NCBI GenBank assembly: GCA_965216845.1
Contig: OZ244200.1
Span: forward strand, 2,666,001-2,730,000
Direction of reading: 5' to 3'
Length of the DNA: 64,000 nucleotides
Source: Panacagrimonas sp965216845
GTDB lineage: Bacteria > Pseudomonadota > Gammaproteobacteria > Nevskiales > Nevskiaceae
Part shown: in pieces, positions 27,335-36,872 of the stretch
Layout: each line of letters starts with the position of its first letter
Numbering within the stretch: position 1 is the first letter of the stretch
Position numbers and translations under genes: made by a program
Notes under the pieces: model-generated
Seen by the model: the letters and a program-made list of their open reading frames with translations, nothing else
What the model was told of the DNA's origin: nothing
Database searches by the model: none

Positions 27335-28683
27335 TGAAGGTTCTCCAACGATTGCTGTTTACGGTCGCAACCTGCGCGGCCGCCGCCCCGGTCTCGGCCA
27401 ATGAGCTCAACCGCGTCTACACGCGTGCACTGCAGAACGACAGCGTGCTGCAAGCCGCCCAGCACGCGCGCGACGCGCAACTGGAGCGGCGACCACAAGC
27501 GCGTGCCGCACTGCTGCCGCAGCTCGGCGCATCCTATAGCTATTCGGAAGGCGATGCGCAGGGCAGCGCCACACAGATCGGCACCAACCAGGGACAGGAT
27601 TTCGTCATCGCCAGTCAGTTCGACTCCGACAGCAGCAGCGAATCCTTTGGCCTGAGTCTGAACCAGGTGATCTTTGACTGGGCGGCATTTCGCAGCTATG
27701 CCATTGCCGGTGATCAACTGGCGCTGGCGCAGGCGGTCTACCGCGAGGCCGAACAGGCGCTGATTCTGCGCGTGACCCGCGCCTATTTCGACCTGCTGGC
27801 CGCAGACGACAATCTGCGCTTTGCCCGCGCCGAAAACAAGGCCGTGGAACGTCAGTTGGAACAGGCGACGCGCCGCTTCGAAGTCGGGTTCTCTGCCATC
27901 ACCGACGTGCAGGAAGCCCAGGCCCGTTTCGACCTCACCGTTGCGCGGGAGATTCAGGCGCGGCAGCTGCTGGCCAACGCCCATCAGGCCTTGCGCGTCA
28001 TCACCGGCCCGCAAGACAACCGGGTGGCCAAATTCCGGGCGGACATTCCGCTGCCAACACCGGATCCGCTGGACCCCGACGCTTGGGCCCGGTCCGCGCA
28101 GGAAAACAATCTGGACCTGCTGGCGGCGCGGCTATCGGCTGACATTGCCAGGAAAGGCATCGGTGTGGCGCAAGCCGGTCACCTCCCCACCGTCGGCCTG
28201 CGCGGCAGCTATACCGACGCCGACGATGAAACCGGCGACCGTTCCCAGCAAATCGAGGCGGACAGCATCGGCATCACCGTCAACCTGCCGCTGTTTTCCG
28301 GCTTCGCGGTGCGTTCACGGGTGCGTGAGGCCAGCGCGGTTCATGAACAAAGTCTGGCGCAGCTGGAAACGGTCAGCCGCAGCGTGGATCAGCTCACCCG
28401 CGATGCCTATCTGGGCGTGATGGCTGGCGCGGCGCGGGTTCGCGCCTTGAAACAAGCAGTGGTGTCCAGTCGCACCGCGCTGGAAGCCAGCCAGACCGGC
28501 CTGGAAGTGGGCACGCGCACCGCAGTGGATGTGTTGAATTCGCAGCGCGACCTTTACAACGCCCAGACCAACCATGCCCGCGCCCGTTATGACTTCCTGC
28601 TGGCGGTACTGACCCTCAAATCAGCGGCCGGGCAACTCAAAGCCACTGACCTGAATCAGATCGATGCCTTGCTTGACGGCTAG
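27334..28683 (+). CDS. tolC: TolC-family outer-membrane channel protein
   Basis: A 449-residue protein with a signal peptide (about 1-22, cut near SANE) and two repeated OEP halves, each with long helices (ALQNDSVLQAAQHARDAQ; ARVRALKQAVVSSRTALE) flanking beta strands. It forms trimeric channels through the outer membrane for efflux or type I secretion. The start at 27334 is the ATG overlapping the rhodanese stop. This could serve the exporter at 2.8-7.1 kb; that is inference. Confidence 0.93.
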   Translation: MKVLQRLLFTVATCAAAAPVSANELNRVYTRALQNDSVLQAAQHARDAQLERRPQARAALLPQLGASYSYSEGDAQGSATQIGTNQGQDFVIASQFDSDSSSESFGLSLNQVIFDWAAFRSYAIAGDQLALAQAVYREAEQALILRVTRAYFDLLAADDNLRFARAENKAVERQLEQATRRFEVGFSAITDVQEAQARFDLTVAREIQARQLLANAHQALRVITGPQDNRVAKFRADIPLPTPDPLDPDAWARSAQENNLDLLAARLSADIARKGIGVAQAGHLPTVGLRGSYTDADDETGDRSQQIEADSIGITVNLPLFSGFAVRSRVREASAVHEQSLAQLETVSRSVDQLTRDAYLGVMAGAARVRALKQAVVSSRTALEASQTGLEVGTRTAVDVLNSQRDLYNAQTNHARARYDFLLAVLTLKSAAGQLKATDLNQIDALLDG

Positions 28684-28783
28684 AACGCGCGCTCAGCCCA
28701 GCTGACATACCGTTCAGCCGGCCCTCAGGCGCTCACCCAGGGGCTGATCTATAGTGCGCTCGTGCCTTGATCAGAACCGCCCG

Positions 28784-30253
28784 ATGAAGCTTCTCACACC
28801 GATTTGCGCCGTTTGGCTTACCACCATTTCCCTGTTTGCACAGGCGCAAACTCAGGATACGTTTTTAGATAGCAGCGCGTTTTACAGCGTATCTCCCGGG
28901 GCGCTTGCGCAGGCGCAGCAAGCACTTGCAGCAGAAGAAGCGAACCTGCCAACCGTTGCGATTCCGGTATCGGTCGATGTCGGCCTCGAACACGGCCAAT
29001 GGACGGATCAGGGCGATGTGGCGACCTGGTCGCTGCGCCTTTATTCGGCGGGCGCCACCCTGTTGATTCCGGCCTTTGATCGTTTCAATTTGCCGCAAGG
29101 CGCATCGCTGAGCGTGGCCAGCGCCAACGGGGACATGATGCATGGCCCCTACGATCGCAGCCACCGAAAACGTCACGGTGGCCTCAGCCTGCCGTACGTG
29201 GCAGGTGACACATTGATCCTGCAGCTGCGCGTGCCGGCAAACGCGAAATCCGACGTCGCATTGCACTTAAATCGTCTGGGCCACGGCGTTCGCCCGCTCG
29301 ACAGCAGCGGTTGGCCGGTGGCCAAGGCCGCGCCTTGTGAAATTCACGTCGCCTGCCCGCAAGGCGATGGCTGGCGCGATCAGATCCGCTCGGTGGTGAA
29401 ACTGCAAGTGGAACGTCGCAACAGCTTCGTGTTCTGCACCGGCCAGCTCATCAACAACACCGCGCAGGACGGCGCGCCCTACATTCTCACCGCGCGCCAT
29501 TGCAACATCACCGCGGCAAACGACGATGATGTGGTGGTGTTCTTCAACTTCCAGTCTTCCAGCTGCGCCTTGGACGATTTCAATCAGGGGCAGTCCAGCC
29601 CCGGCACCTTGTTTCTGGATTCCTTTTCACGTTCGGACATGACACTGCTGGTGCTGGACGAGAATCTGGGCCGCTTCAACGCCTTTCTGAGCGGTTTCAA
29701 CGCCAGCAGCGGCGACGTTCCGCAAAATGGGGTCAGCATCCACCACCCCGGCGGCGAACAGAAACGCATCAGTGTCTTCAACGGTGGGGTGTTCAAGACG
29801 CCGGTGGACATCGTTGGCGACGGCTTGCTCAGCAACTTCACAGTGGACGCCTTTTCCGTGGACTGGGAACAGGGCGTGACCGAACAGGGCTCTTCCGGCG
29901 CCGGCCTCTGGGATCAGAACAAACAGCTGGTGGGCACGCTGTCCGGCGGCAGCGCCACCTGTCTGGGCGGAGAGGATTTCTACGGCCGCCTGGAGCTGGC
30001 CTGGGATGACGGCCTCAGCGGTTTTCTGGACCCCTTGAGCACGGGCCGTCGCTCATTCTGCGGCAGGAACTTCAGCGGGCCAACCTGCAATCCAATCGCA
30101 CCACCGGCATCGGGCAGCAACGGCAGCGGCAATCCCGGCACCAGCAGCAACAGCAGCGGTGGCGGTTCCGTACCTCACTCCAGCCTGTGCCTGCTGCTCG
30201 TGATGGGCATCATTGCCATGGCACGACGTCGGTCTGTTGCCGGGACGATCTGA
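28784..30253 (+). CDS. trypsin-like serine protease with GlyGly-CTERM tail
   Basis: A 489-residue secreted protease related to lysyl endopeptidases. The ATG at 28784 is chosen over a GTG ten codons upstream because it begins the signal peptide (cleavage near AQAQ). The triad is His239 (TARHC), Asp285 (SDMTLL) and Ser371 (GSSGAG). A Ser/Gly/Asn-rich linker leads to GGG (459-461), a hydrophobic helix and an Arg cluster at the end: the GlyGly-CTERM sorting signal, normally cut by rhombosortase during type II secretion. No rhombosortase gene lies in the window. Confidence 0.9.
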   Translation: MKLLTPICAVWLTTISLFAQAQTQDTFLDSSAFYSVSPGALAQAQQALAAEEANLPTVAIPVSVDVGLEHGQWTDQGDVATWSLRLYSAGATLLIPAFDRFNLPQGASLSVASANGDMMHGPYDRSHRKRHGGLSLPYVAGDTLILQLRVPANAKSDVALHLNRLGHGVRPLDSSGWPVAKAAPCEIHVACPQGDGWRDQIRSVVKLQVERRNSFVFCTGQLINNTAQDGAPYILTARHCNITAANDDDVVVFFNFQSSSCALDDFNQGQSSPGTLFLDSFSRSDMTLLVLDENLGRFNAFLSGFNASSGDVPQNGVSIHHPGGEQKRISVFNGGVFKTPVDIVGDGLLSNFTVDAFSVDWEQGVTEQGSSGAGLWDQNKQLVGTLSGGSATCLGGEDFYGRLELAWDDGLSGFLDPLSTGRRSFCGRNFSGPTCNPIAPPASGSNGSGNPGTSSNSSGGGSVPHSSLCLLLVMGIIAMARRRSVAGTI

Positions 30254-30265
30254 ACAATCTCAGGC

Positions 30266-31222
30266 TCAGGCGTTTTCGCGGCTCTGCAACCAGGCGTCGA
30301 TGCCGGCGGCGTTGAGTTCGATATCGCCCTTGAACAATTCCAGTGTGGTGGCCTCATCCACCGTCCATTGCTGACGTTCACGCTCGCTCAGTACCAGCGC
30401 CTGCACCGCCGCCGTCAGGCTGGCCAGACGTTGCGTGCCGGGCGACTGATCCGCATGCGCTTCGCCAATCTCGGCGTGTGCATTCACCAGCCGATGCATG
30501 TCCGCCGACAGCCGATCCAGGTCCCGAACCTGTGAATAATGCGTCAGGTACACCGCCTCCGGCGCAAAGTTCATGATGCGATCAATGGACGCGTTGAGCG
30601 CCAGCGGATCGAACTGCGTGGGGGTGGTGGACGGAAATATCGAGGGGCGACCGCCCTGATCCAGTTCGCGATAGGAAACGCCGAAGGTATCGCCGGTGAA
30701 AATGTGCCCGCTGCGCCCGTCCCGAATGAAGACGTGATGCCGGGCATGCCCCGGGGAATCGTGAAAGCTGATTTGCCGACCGTTGAGTGAGACGCTGAGC
30801 CCATCGGTGGCGTCAATCACACGCTCGGCGGCAATGGGAACGATTTCTCCATAAGAAGCCTCGGCAACCTGCTGGCCGTAAACCGCCACCGTTGCGTTCC
30901 ATAGTTTGCCGGGGTCGATCATGTGTCGCGCGCCACGCGGGTGCACCACCAGCCTGGCATTGGGAAACTTCTGCATGAACTGGCCGGCGCCGCCGGCGTG
31001 ATCCAGGTGCACATGCGTGAGCAGGACGTAATCCACCTGTTCGGGCGTTGCGCCTTCCTGTTCCAAAGCCGCCAGCACCCGCGGCACCGAATGATTGGTG
31101 CCGGTATCCACCAAAGCCAGACGATCACCCTCGCGGATCAGATGGATGGCGTCAAAGTGCGGTCGCAGGAAGCCGGAATCCACGGCCATGATGCCGTGAT
31201 CGTATCGGGTGATTTCTTGCAT
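30266..31222 (-). CDS. MBL-fold metallo-hydrolase
   Basis: A 318-residue metallo-beta-lactamase-fold protein with the metal motif HVHLDH (70-75) and later conserved His (PGHARHH) and Asp (TGDTFG) residues. The ATG at 31222 is selected as the start of conserved sequence; two in-frame ATGs upstream are possible. The substrate is unknown: the family includes thioesterases, lactonases and phosphodiesterases. Divergent from the S9 peptidase gene. Confidence 0.88.
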   Translation of the reverse strand: MQEITRYDHGIMAVDSGFLRPHFDAIHLIREGDRLALVDTGTNHSVPRVLAALEQEGATPEQVDYVLLTHVHLDHAGGAGQFMQKFPNARLVVHPRGARHMIDPGKLWNATVAVYGQQVAEASYGEIVPIAAERVIDATDGLSVSLNGRQISFHDSPGHARHHVFIRDGRSGHIFTGDTFGVSYRELDQGGRPSIFPSTTPTQFDPLALNASIDRIMNFAPEAVYLTHYSQVRDLDRLSADMHRLVNAHAEIGEAHADQSPGTQRLASLTAAVQALVLSERERQQWTVDEATTLELFKGDIELNAAGIDAWLQSRENA

Positions 31223-31318
31223 GCCTGACTCGCCGTTCTGGTTGGGTGCCGCCATTGTAGGCAATGTCGCCGGTCGCGCCGCCATGGCCTTGACGTATGC
31301 TTGGATCAGGGAGAAACG

Positions 31319-33352
31319 ATGATCAGACGACTTTCAGCCTTGGCCTTGTTGCTGATGGTGGTGCAGGCATGGGCCGCGCCACCAACGATTCGGGATCTGG
31401 TTTCGCTGGACCAGATTCGCGATCTGGCGTTGTCGCCGGATCAGACCCAACTGGTTTACACCCTGCGACAAACGGATATCGATGCGGATCGGGTTTATGA
31501 CGCGCTGTGGCTGCTGGACCTGAGCAGCCAAAAAGCGCGCCCGCTGACCGACTTGCGCGGTGACGCCCATCGCGCCCAATGGAGCCGGAACAGTGATGCG
31601 CTCTATTTCCTCTCCAAACGCAGCGGAAGCCGGCAAATCTGGCGCTTGCCGATGGGCGGCGGCGAAGCGCAGGCAGTCACGCAATTGGCGCAGGCCGTTC
31701 AACATTTTCGCTTGTCTCCGGATGGCACAAGGCTGGCGCTGCTGCTGCGGGTGCATCCGGATTGCGCGGACCTGGAATGCAGCCTGCGCAAAGACCGACA
31801 GCAGCAGACAGGCAATGGGCGGGTTTACCAACGCTGGCCGCCACGGCACTGGAATCAATGGCATGACGGCAAGCGTAGCCAGCTGTTCGTTTCAAAGCTG
31901 GGGCCCGACGGGCGAGCGTCCGAGCCACTGCTGCTGAGTTCCGGAATTGATGCGGACATCCCGCCACGTCAATTCGCGTCGAGCGCTGAAATCGCATGGT
32001 CCTCGGACAGCAAGGAAATCTACTTCAGCGCGATAAACCCGGCACCGGCGTCGAGTTACAACCTCGACATTTACCGCGTGCCGGCCGATGGGCGTCGCGC
32101 GGCGGAAAATCTGACGCGTGACAACCCGGCCGCGGATCGTGCGCCACAACCCAGCGCCGATGGTCGCTCGCTTTATTATCTGGCCACTCAACGACCCGGC
32201 CATGAATCGGACCGATACCGTCTGATGCAGCGCGACCTGCGCCTGGGCAGCGTGCGCGAAATCACCGCAGACTGGGATTTCTCACCCGACGCGCTGCGGT
32301 TGCAGGACGATTTCGCGTTGCTGCGCGCGCACGATGCCGGCGTGCATCGCCTGTTTCGAATTGCCTTGCAAGGCGGCGACATCGCAGCGCTGGGCGATGC
32401 CCGCTCGGTGGGCGAATTCGTCGCCGCAGACAACACCATCATCGCCGTCAGCCACGCACTGGATCAACCCGGCGAGCTGGTTTCCATCGGTCCAACACCC
32501 GAAGAAGCGGTGCGCAGCATCGCGCCAGCCCCCAGCAACAAAGCGCCGCTGAACTGGAGTCCGTTCGAATCCTTTGCCTTCAGCGGCTGGAATGACCAAA
32601 GCGTTCAGGGCCATCTGGTATATCCGGCCGGCTTTGATGCGCAGCAAAAATATCCGGTATTGCTGATGATTCACGGCGGTCCGCAATCCAGCATGGGCAA
32701 CGCCTTCCGCCGCCGCTGGAATCCGCAGCTGTTCGCTGCCCAGGGCTTTGCGGTGCTGTTCTTCGACATTCACGGATCGCTGGGTTACGGCCAGGCCTTC
32801 ACCGATTCGGTCTCCGGAGACTGGGGTGGCAAGCCGCTGCAAGATCTGCAACGCGGCTGGAAATTCGCCCTGGAAAACTACCCCTTTCTCGACGCGGATC
32901 GCGCCTGCGCCATGGGCGCCAGCTACGGCGGCTATCTGATCCAGTGGATCGCCAGCCAATGGCCGGACGCCTTCGGCTGTCTGGTCAGTCACGCCGGGGT
33001 GCTGGACACGCGCAGCATGCATTTGAGTACGGATGAAGCCTGGTTTGTGGACTGGGAATTCGGCGGTCCGCCGTGGTCGGCGCAGGAACTCATGGCAGCG
33101 CAGAACCCGGTTGAACAATTGCAAAAATGGCGTACGCCCATGTTGCTGAGCCACGGGGCGCGCGATTATCGGGTCCCTGTCGAGCAAAGCCTGGCCAGCT
33201 TCAATGCCTTGCAGCGGCGCGGGATTCAAAGCCGCTTGCTGATCTTTGAGCAAGAAGGCCACTGGATCAGCTCACCGCAAAATCAATGGCAATGGCAGCA
33301 AGAGATTCTGCGCTGGCTCAAACGCTGGACCTCATCCAACACGTCGCCGTAG
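31319..33352 (+). CDS. S9 prolyl oligopeptidase-family peptidase
   Basis: A 677-residue exported peptidase (signal peptide about 1-19, ending AWA). The N-terminal two thirds form a beta-propeller of the WD40-like/TolB type; the C-terminal alpha/beta hydrolase carries Ser535 (GASYGG), Asp616 (ARDYRVP) and His648 (EGHW), fitting acylaminoacyl-/dipeptidyl-peptidases. GGGAG precedes the ATG. Its last 21 bp overlap the convergent recO gene. Confidence 0.94.
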   Translation: MIRRLSALALLLMVVQAWAAPPTIRDLVSLDQIRDLALSPDQTQLVYTLRQTDIDADRVYDALWLLDLSSQKARPLTDLRGDAHRAQWSRNSDALYFLSKRSGSRQIWRLPMGGGEAQAVTQLAQAVQHFRLSPDGTRLALLLRVHPDCADLECSLRKDRQQQTGNGRVYQRWPPRHWNQWHDGKRSQLFVSKLGPDGRASEPLLLSSGIDADIPPRQFASSAEIAWSSDSKEIYFSAINPAPASSYNLDIYRVPADGRRAAENLTRDNPAADRAPQPSADGRSLYYLATQRPGHESDRYRLMQRDLRLGSVREITADWDFSPDALRLQDDFALLRAHDAGVHRLFRIALQGGDIAALGDARSVGEFVAADNTIIAVSHALDQPGELVSIGPTPEEAVRSIAPAPSNKAPLNWSPFESFAFSGWNDQSVQGHLVYPAGFDAQQKYPVLLMIHGGPQSSMGNAFRRRWNPQLFAAQGFAVLFFDIHGSLGYGQAFTDSVSGDWGGKPLQDLQRGWKFALENYPFLDADRACAMGASYGGYLIQWIASQWPDAFGCLVSHAGVLDTRSMHLSTDEAWFVDWEFGGPPWSAQELMAAQNPVEQLQKWRTPMLLSHGARDYRVPVEQSLASFNALQRRGIQSRLLIFEQEGHWISSPQNQWQWQQEILRWLKRWTSSNTSP

Positions 33353-34030
33353 CTCGCGCAAGCGCTGCGCACTTTGCAATGGGCGACCGCCAAGGTGTGG
33401 CGCCAGGGCGGCGCGCAACACCGCCTTGGCGGCCTGCAGTGCGCTGGGACTGCGCAAGGTTTCATCACGCAAGGCGGCAATGTCATCGCCCCGGATCACC
33501 GCACGGCTATGTGCAGCGGCCGCAACGAAGCCCAGCTGCGGAGTGAAAACATAATGCCGATCCGGACCAAGCGCAGGCGGAAAGTCCAGGCCAAAACCCA
33601 GGGCTTGCAGCAAACGCAATTCGAAACGGCGTAGCGTGGGTTCAAGCTGTTGCGGCAAACGCCGAAGGCTCTCGGCGTAGAGATCGTACACCGCCGCTTG
33701 CGGATCATGCCGATGCAACATCCGCAACAACAGCTCGTTCAGATACCAGCCACAGAACACCGCCTCGCCCTTGAGGGCGACCGCCGCGCCATTGGCCTCC
33801 ACCGCGTTCAGGTTGCCCAGATCCGCCGATTCGCGCCACGAAAGCAACAGCGGCTGAAACACCTGCAACAGGGCGCGTTGTCGTGACCTGGGGCCGCGCG
33901 CGCCGCGCGCGATCAGCCCCACCCGACCGTGATCACGACTCAGGCATTCGAGCAAGAGACTGGTTTCACGAAACGGTCGCGCGCTGAGCACAAAAGCGGG
34001 CTGCAGGACGACTTGCGAACGCGTTGCCAC
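33332..34030 (-). CDS. recO: DNA repair protein RecO
   Basis: A 232-residue recombination mediator that helps load RecA at gaps. It has the N-terminal OB-fold (AFVLSARPFRETSLLLECLSRDHG region) and a helical C-terminus without the four-Cys zinc site of Gram-positive forms, as usual in gammaproteobacteria. Last gene of the rpoE-to-recO array, 15 bp after era. Confidence 0.95.
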   Translation of the reverse strand: MATRSQVVLQPAFVLSARPFRETSLLLECLSRDHGRVGLIARGARGPRSRQRALLQVFQPLLLSWRESADLGNLNAVEANGAAVALKGEAVFCGWYLNELLLRMLHRHDPQAAVYDLYAESLRRLPQQLEPTLRRFELRLLQALGFGLDFPPALGPDRHYVFTPQLGFVAAAAHSRAVIRGDDIAALRDETLRSPSALQAAKAVLRAALAPHLGGRPLQSAQRLRELRRRVG

Positions 34031-34045
34031 AGCTTGGGCAGGCTG

Positions 34046-34933
34046 TTAGTCGTTAGGGTCCAGCCCGAACTGTTTCAGCGCTGCCGGATCATCGCTCCAG
34101 TTCTGCCGCACCCGACACCAAAGCTGCAGGAAAACCTTGCTGCCCAATTGCGCCTCCAGCTCCCTGCGCGCCGCGCTACCCACACGCTTAAGAGTCTGAC
34201 CGCCCTCACCGACCACGATGCGTTTCTGGCCGTCGCGTTCCACCCAGATGACGGCATCAATCCGGTGCAGGCGCCCTTCCATCTCGTATTTCTCGATGGA
34301 AACCGTGAGCGAATACGGCAACTCCTGATGCAGTTGGCGGAACAACTTTTCGCGTACCAATTCTGCGGCGGCAAAGGCCTGGTCGTAACCCACCGTCATA
34401 TCTTGCGGATACAAGGCCGGGCCTTCCGGCATGCGTGCAAACAACTCCGCAATCAGTGCATCCACATTCTGACCGCGGGTGGCGGAAACCGGCACCAGAA
34501 ACTCGAAGGCACGTTTTCTGGAAAGCTCGTCCAGCTCCGGCAGCAGCACGGATTTGTCGTCGCGCTTGTCCACCTTGTTCAGGGCCAGACCCACCGGCGC
34601 CTCCAGCTCACGCAAACGCTGGAACACCGCGGCATCCTCATCCGTCCAGCGGCCGGACTCGAGCACCAACAACACCAGATCCACGTCTTGCAGGCTGGCG
34701 GTGGCGGCGCGGTTCATGGCACGGTTCAGGGCGCGCCGTTCGGCCTGATGCAGACCCGGGGTGTCGACAAACACGATCTGGCCCGCCGCGCCGTGCAGGA
34801 CGCCCTGAATGCGATGCCGTGTGGTCTGTGGCTTGTGGGAAACAATACTCACCTTCTGTCCCACCATGCGGTTGAGCAGTGAGGACTTGCCCACATTGGG
34901 CCGGCCAACGATGGCCACCATGCCGCTACGCAT
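34046..34933 (-). CDS. era: GTPase Era
   Basis: A 295-residue GTPase for 16S rRNA maturation and 30S assembly. G1 is GRPNVGKS, G3 is DTPG, G4 is NKVD, and the KH RNA-binding domain occupies the C-terminal third (IVGEGGQTLKRVG). The start at 34933 overlaps the rnc stop by 8 bp and begins the conserved sequence; the longer open frame upstream is antisense or out-of-frame to rnc. Confidence 0.97.
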   Translation of the reverse strand: MRSGMVAIVGRPNVGKSSLLNRMVGQKVSIVSHKPQTTRHRIQGVLHGAAGQIVFVDTPGLHQAERRALNRAMNRAATASLQDVDLVLLVLESGRWTDEDAAVFQRLRELEAPVGLALNKVDKRDDKSVLLPELDELSRKRAFEFLVPVSATRGQNVDALIAELFARMPEGPALYPQDMTVGYDQAFAAAELVREKLFRQLHQELPYSLTVSIEKYEMEGRLHRIDAVIWVERDGQKRIVVGEGGQTLKRVGSAARRELEAQLGSKVFLQLWCRVRQNWSDDPAALKQFGLDPND

Positions 34934-35654
34934 TGCTGTTCGCCTGTGTTTGTTCGCCAAGCAATTGCCCGAGCATTTGTCTGGCGGCTGACTGCTCGGC
35001 GCCGCGACGGCTGGAGCCGCTGGCTTCGGCGAGCTGTTGGTCGTCTTCCAGCGCGCAACGCACCACGAAATGACGTCGATGCGCCGGCCCGGATTCACTC
35101 AGAACCTCATACACCGGCAAGGGACGCGACTGCGCCTGTAAATGTTCCTGCAATCGGGTTTTGGCGTCCTTGAGCTGCTCGGCGTCGGGCAGGTCGGCCA
35201 GCAGCTGATCAAACAGCTTCAGGGCGACATCACGGGCCGCTTCGAAGCCGCCGTCGAGCAGGATCGCGCCCAACACCGCCTCGAACGCATCGGCCAGGAC
35301 CGAGGCGCGCCGCCAACCACCGCTCTTGCGTTCGCCCTCGCCCAAGCACAGCAGCGAACCCAGATCGATCTGCCGCGCCAAACCGGCCAGACTGGACTCG
35401 CACACCAGGCTGGCGCGCAGGCGCGACAACCCACCCTCATCGGTTTGCGGCGCGCGCTCGAACAGACCCTGGGCAATCACCAGATTGATCAAGGCATCAC
35501 CCAGGAATTCCAGACGCTCGTTGTTTTGAGACGCCGCCGAGCGATGCGTCAACGCCTGTTGCAGCAGCGCCTCATCTTCAAAGCGGTAGCCCAGCGTTTC
35601 ACAAAGTGCGAGCAGTGACGAATGTTGTGAACTCAGGTCAGCCCCCGCTACCAC
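34926..35654 (-). CDS. rnc: ribonuclease III
   Basis: A double-strand-specific endoribonuclease processing rRNA precursors. The signature NERLEFLGDA (about 45-54), the second acidic catalytic region (ADAFEAVLGAI) and the C-terminal dsRNA-binding domain (DAKTRLQEHLQAQ) are present. There is no ATG near the expected N-terminus; the GTG at 35654, overlapping the DUF4845 stop by 17 bp, gives 242 residues. A CTG at 35636 preceded by GGGGG is an alternative. The start is therefore the least certain part. Confidence 0.94.
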   Translation of the reverse strand: MVAGADLSSQHSSLLALCETLGYRFEDEALLQQALTHRSAASQNNERLEFLGDALINLVIAQGLFERAPQTDEGGLSRLRASLVCESSLAGLARQIDLGSLLCLGEGERKSGGWRRASVLADAFEAVLGAILLDGGFEAARDVALKLFDQLLADLPDAEQLKDAKTRLQEHLQAQSRPLPVYEVLSESGPAHRRHFVVRCALEDDQQLAEASGSSRRGAEQSAARQMLGQLLGEQTQANSNA

Positions 35655-36033
35655 GCAGGTGATACAGATTCTTGAAACGCACCACGATGTCGATGTTGTA
35701 GAACAGGGTGACGCGCGCCTCGTATTTGTAAACCAGCGCGCGGCCCTTGGGCGTGCGCTTGAGCTTGACGTCGCGCGCCTGGATCTGGTCGATGTAATCG
35801 ATGTCCCAGCGCCGCTGCAGCCGATCACGCAATACCGCCGGAGGCGCGTCAGCCAGCTCCGGATCGGTCGCCACGCCGTGCACCGCACGCGCCACATTCA
35901 TCTCGTTCAGATACAACGGGCCGATCTTGATGACAATCACCGCCACCAAGGCGATATTGGCCAGAATCACCAGCAACATCAGCAAGCCCAGACCGCGCTG
36001 CCGATGCGGAACGACCATGTTCGTTACGCCCAT
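35638..36033 (-). CDS. DUF4845 single-pass membrane protein
   Basis: A 131-residue protein with one N-terminal membrane helix (about 15-37) and a basic, probably periplasmic C-terminal domain. The family is found between lepB and rnc in many gammaproteobacteria, exactly as here; its function is not known to me. Confidence 0.9.
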   Translation of the reverse strand: MGVTNMVVPHRQRGLGLLMLLVILANIALVAVIVIKIGPLYLNEMNVARAVHGVATDPELADAPPAVLRDRLQRRWDIDYIDQIQARDVKLKRTPKGRALVYKYEARVTLFYNIDIVVRFKNLYHLRGSGG

Positions 36034-36065
36034 TTGGCTACCCCCGGTTGGCGAAGACCCGTAGC

Positions 36066-36863
36066 TTACCGAATCGACTGGCCGATGCGGGAAAAAATCG
36101 GCCGCTTGCGGTTGCTGTCCCAGCTCATCCAGATGAAAAACGCTTTTCCGACCAGGTTTCGCTCCGGGACGGTTCCCCAGCCACGACTATCAAAACTGCC
36201 GTCGCGATTGTCTCCCATGGCGAAATACTCGCCGGCGGGAACCACCAGCTCGAAGGATTCGGATCGGCGGTCGGGATCCACGATGATGTGATGGCTGACC
36301 TCACCGATGGTTTCTTCCATGCGATAGGCGGTGATCGGCCCCTTGGGTAACGGCGCGGCGTAGACGCCATCGGCCTCCAGCTCGGCGGCCTCACCGTTGA
36401 CGTACAGGGTCTTGTCGCGGTAGGCGATGTGATCGCCAGGTACGCCGACGATGCGCTTGATGAAATCGACCGACGGATCCTGCGGCCAGCGAAACACCGC
36501 CACATCACCACGCTGCGGCCGTCCGCCACCCAGGAACTCGGTGTGGAACACCGGATCACGCAGACCGTAGCTGAACTTGTTGACCAGGATGAAATCGCCG
36601 ACCAACAGCGTGGGAATCATCGAACCGGACGGAATGCGGAAAGGTTCGGCGACGAAGCTGCGCAACACCAGTACCGCCAGAATGACCGGGAAGAAGGAAC
36701 AGCAAAAATCGATCAGCCAGTTGGGCTTGCGCTCACCCTCGGCCCTGGCGCGTCGTCTGGGCCCCAGCCAGAAGCGGTCCAGCAGCCAACCGGCGCCCGT
36801 CAACAGCGCCAACAGACTCAGCGCCACGGCAAAGTCGAAATGCACGTCGGGGGAGATATTCAC
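36066..36863 (-). CDS. lepB: signal peptidase I
   Basis: A 265-residue inner-membrane protease that removes signal peptides. Two N-terminal membrane helices (about 10-30 and 55-70) precede the catalytic Ser81 (PSGSM) and Lys136 (FIKRIVG); the later GDNRDGS box is also present. It follows lepA by 9 bp and precedes the DUF4845 gene. Confidence 0.97.
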   Translation of the reverse strand: MNISPDVHFDFAVALSLLALLTGAGWLLDRFWLGPRRRARAEGERKPNWLIDFCCSFFPVILAVLVLRSFVAEPFRIPSGSMIPTLLVGDFILVNKFSYGLRDPVFHTEFLGGGRPQRGDVAVFRWPQDPSVDFIKRIVGVPGDHIAYRDKTLYVNGEAAELEADGVYAAPLPKGPITAYRMEETIGEVSHHIIVDPDRRSESFELVVPAGEYFAMGDNRDGSFDSRGWGTVPERNLVGKAFFIWMSWDSNRKRPIFSRIGQSIR

Positions 36864-36872
36864 GACAAGCGC

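Noticed and set aside
35655..35897. Longer rnc reading frame extending into the DUF4845 gene
   Set aside because: The additional part is Arg/Ser/Thr-rich and out of frame to the conserved DUF4845 coding sequence.
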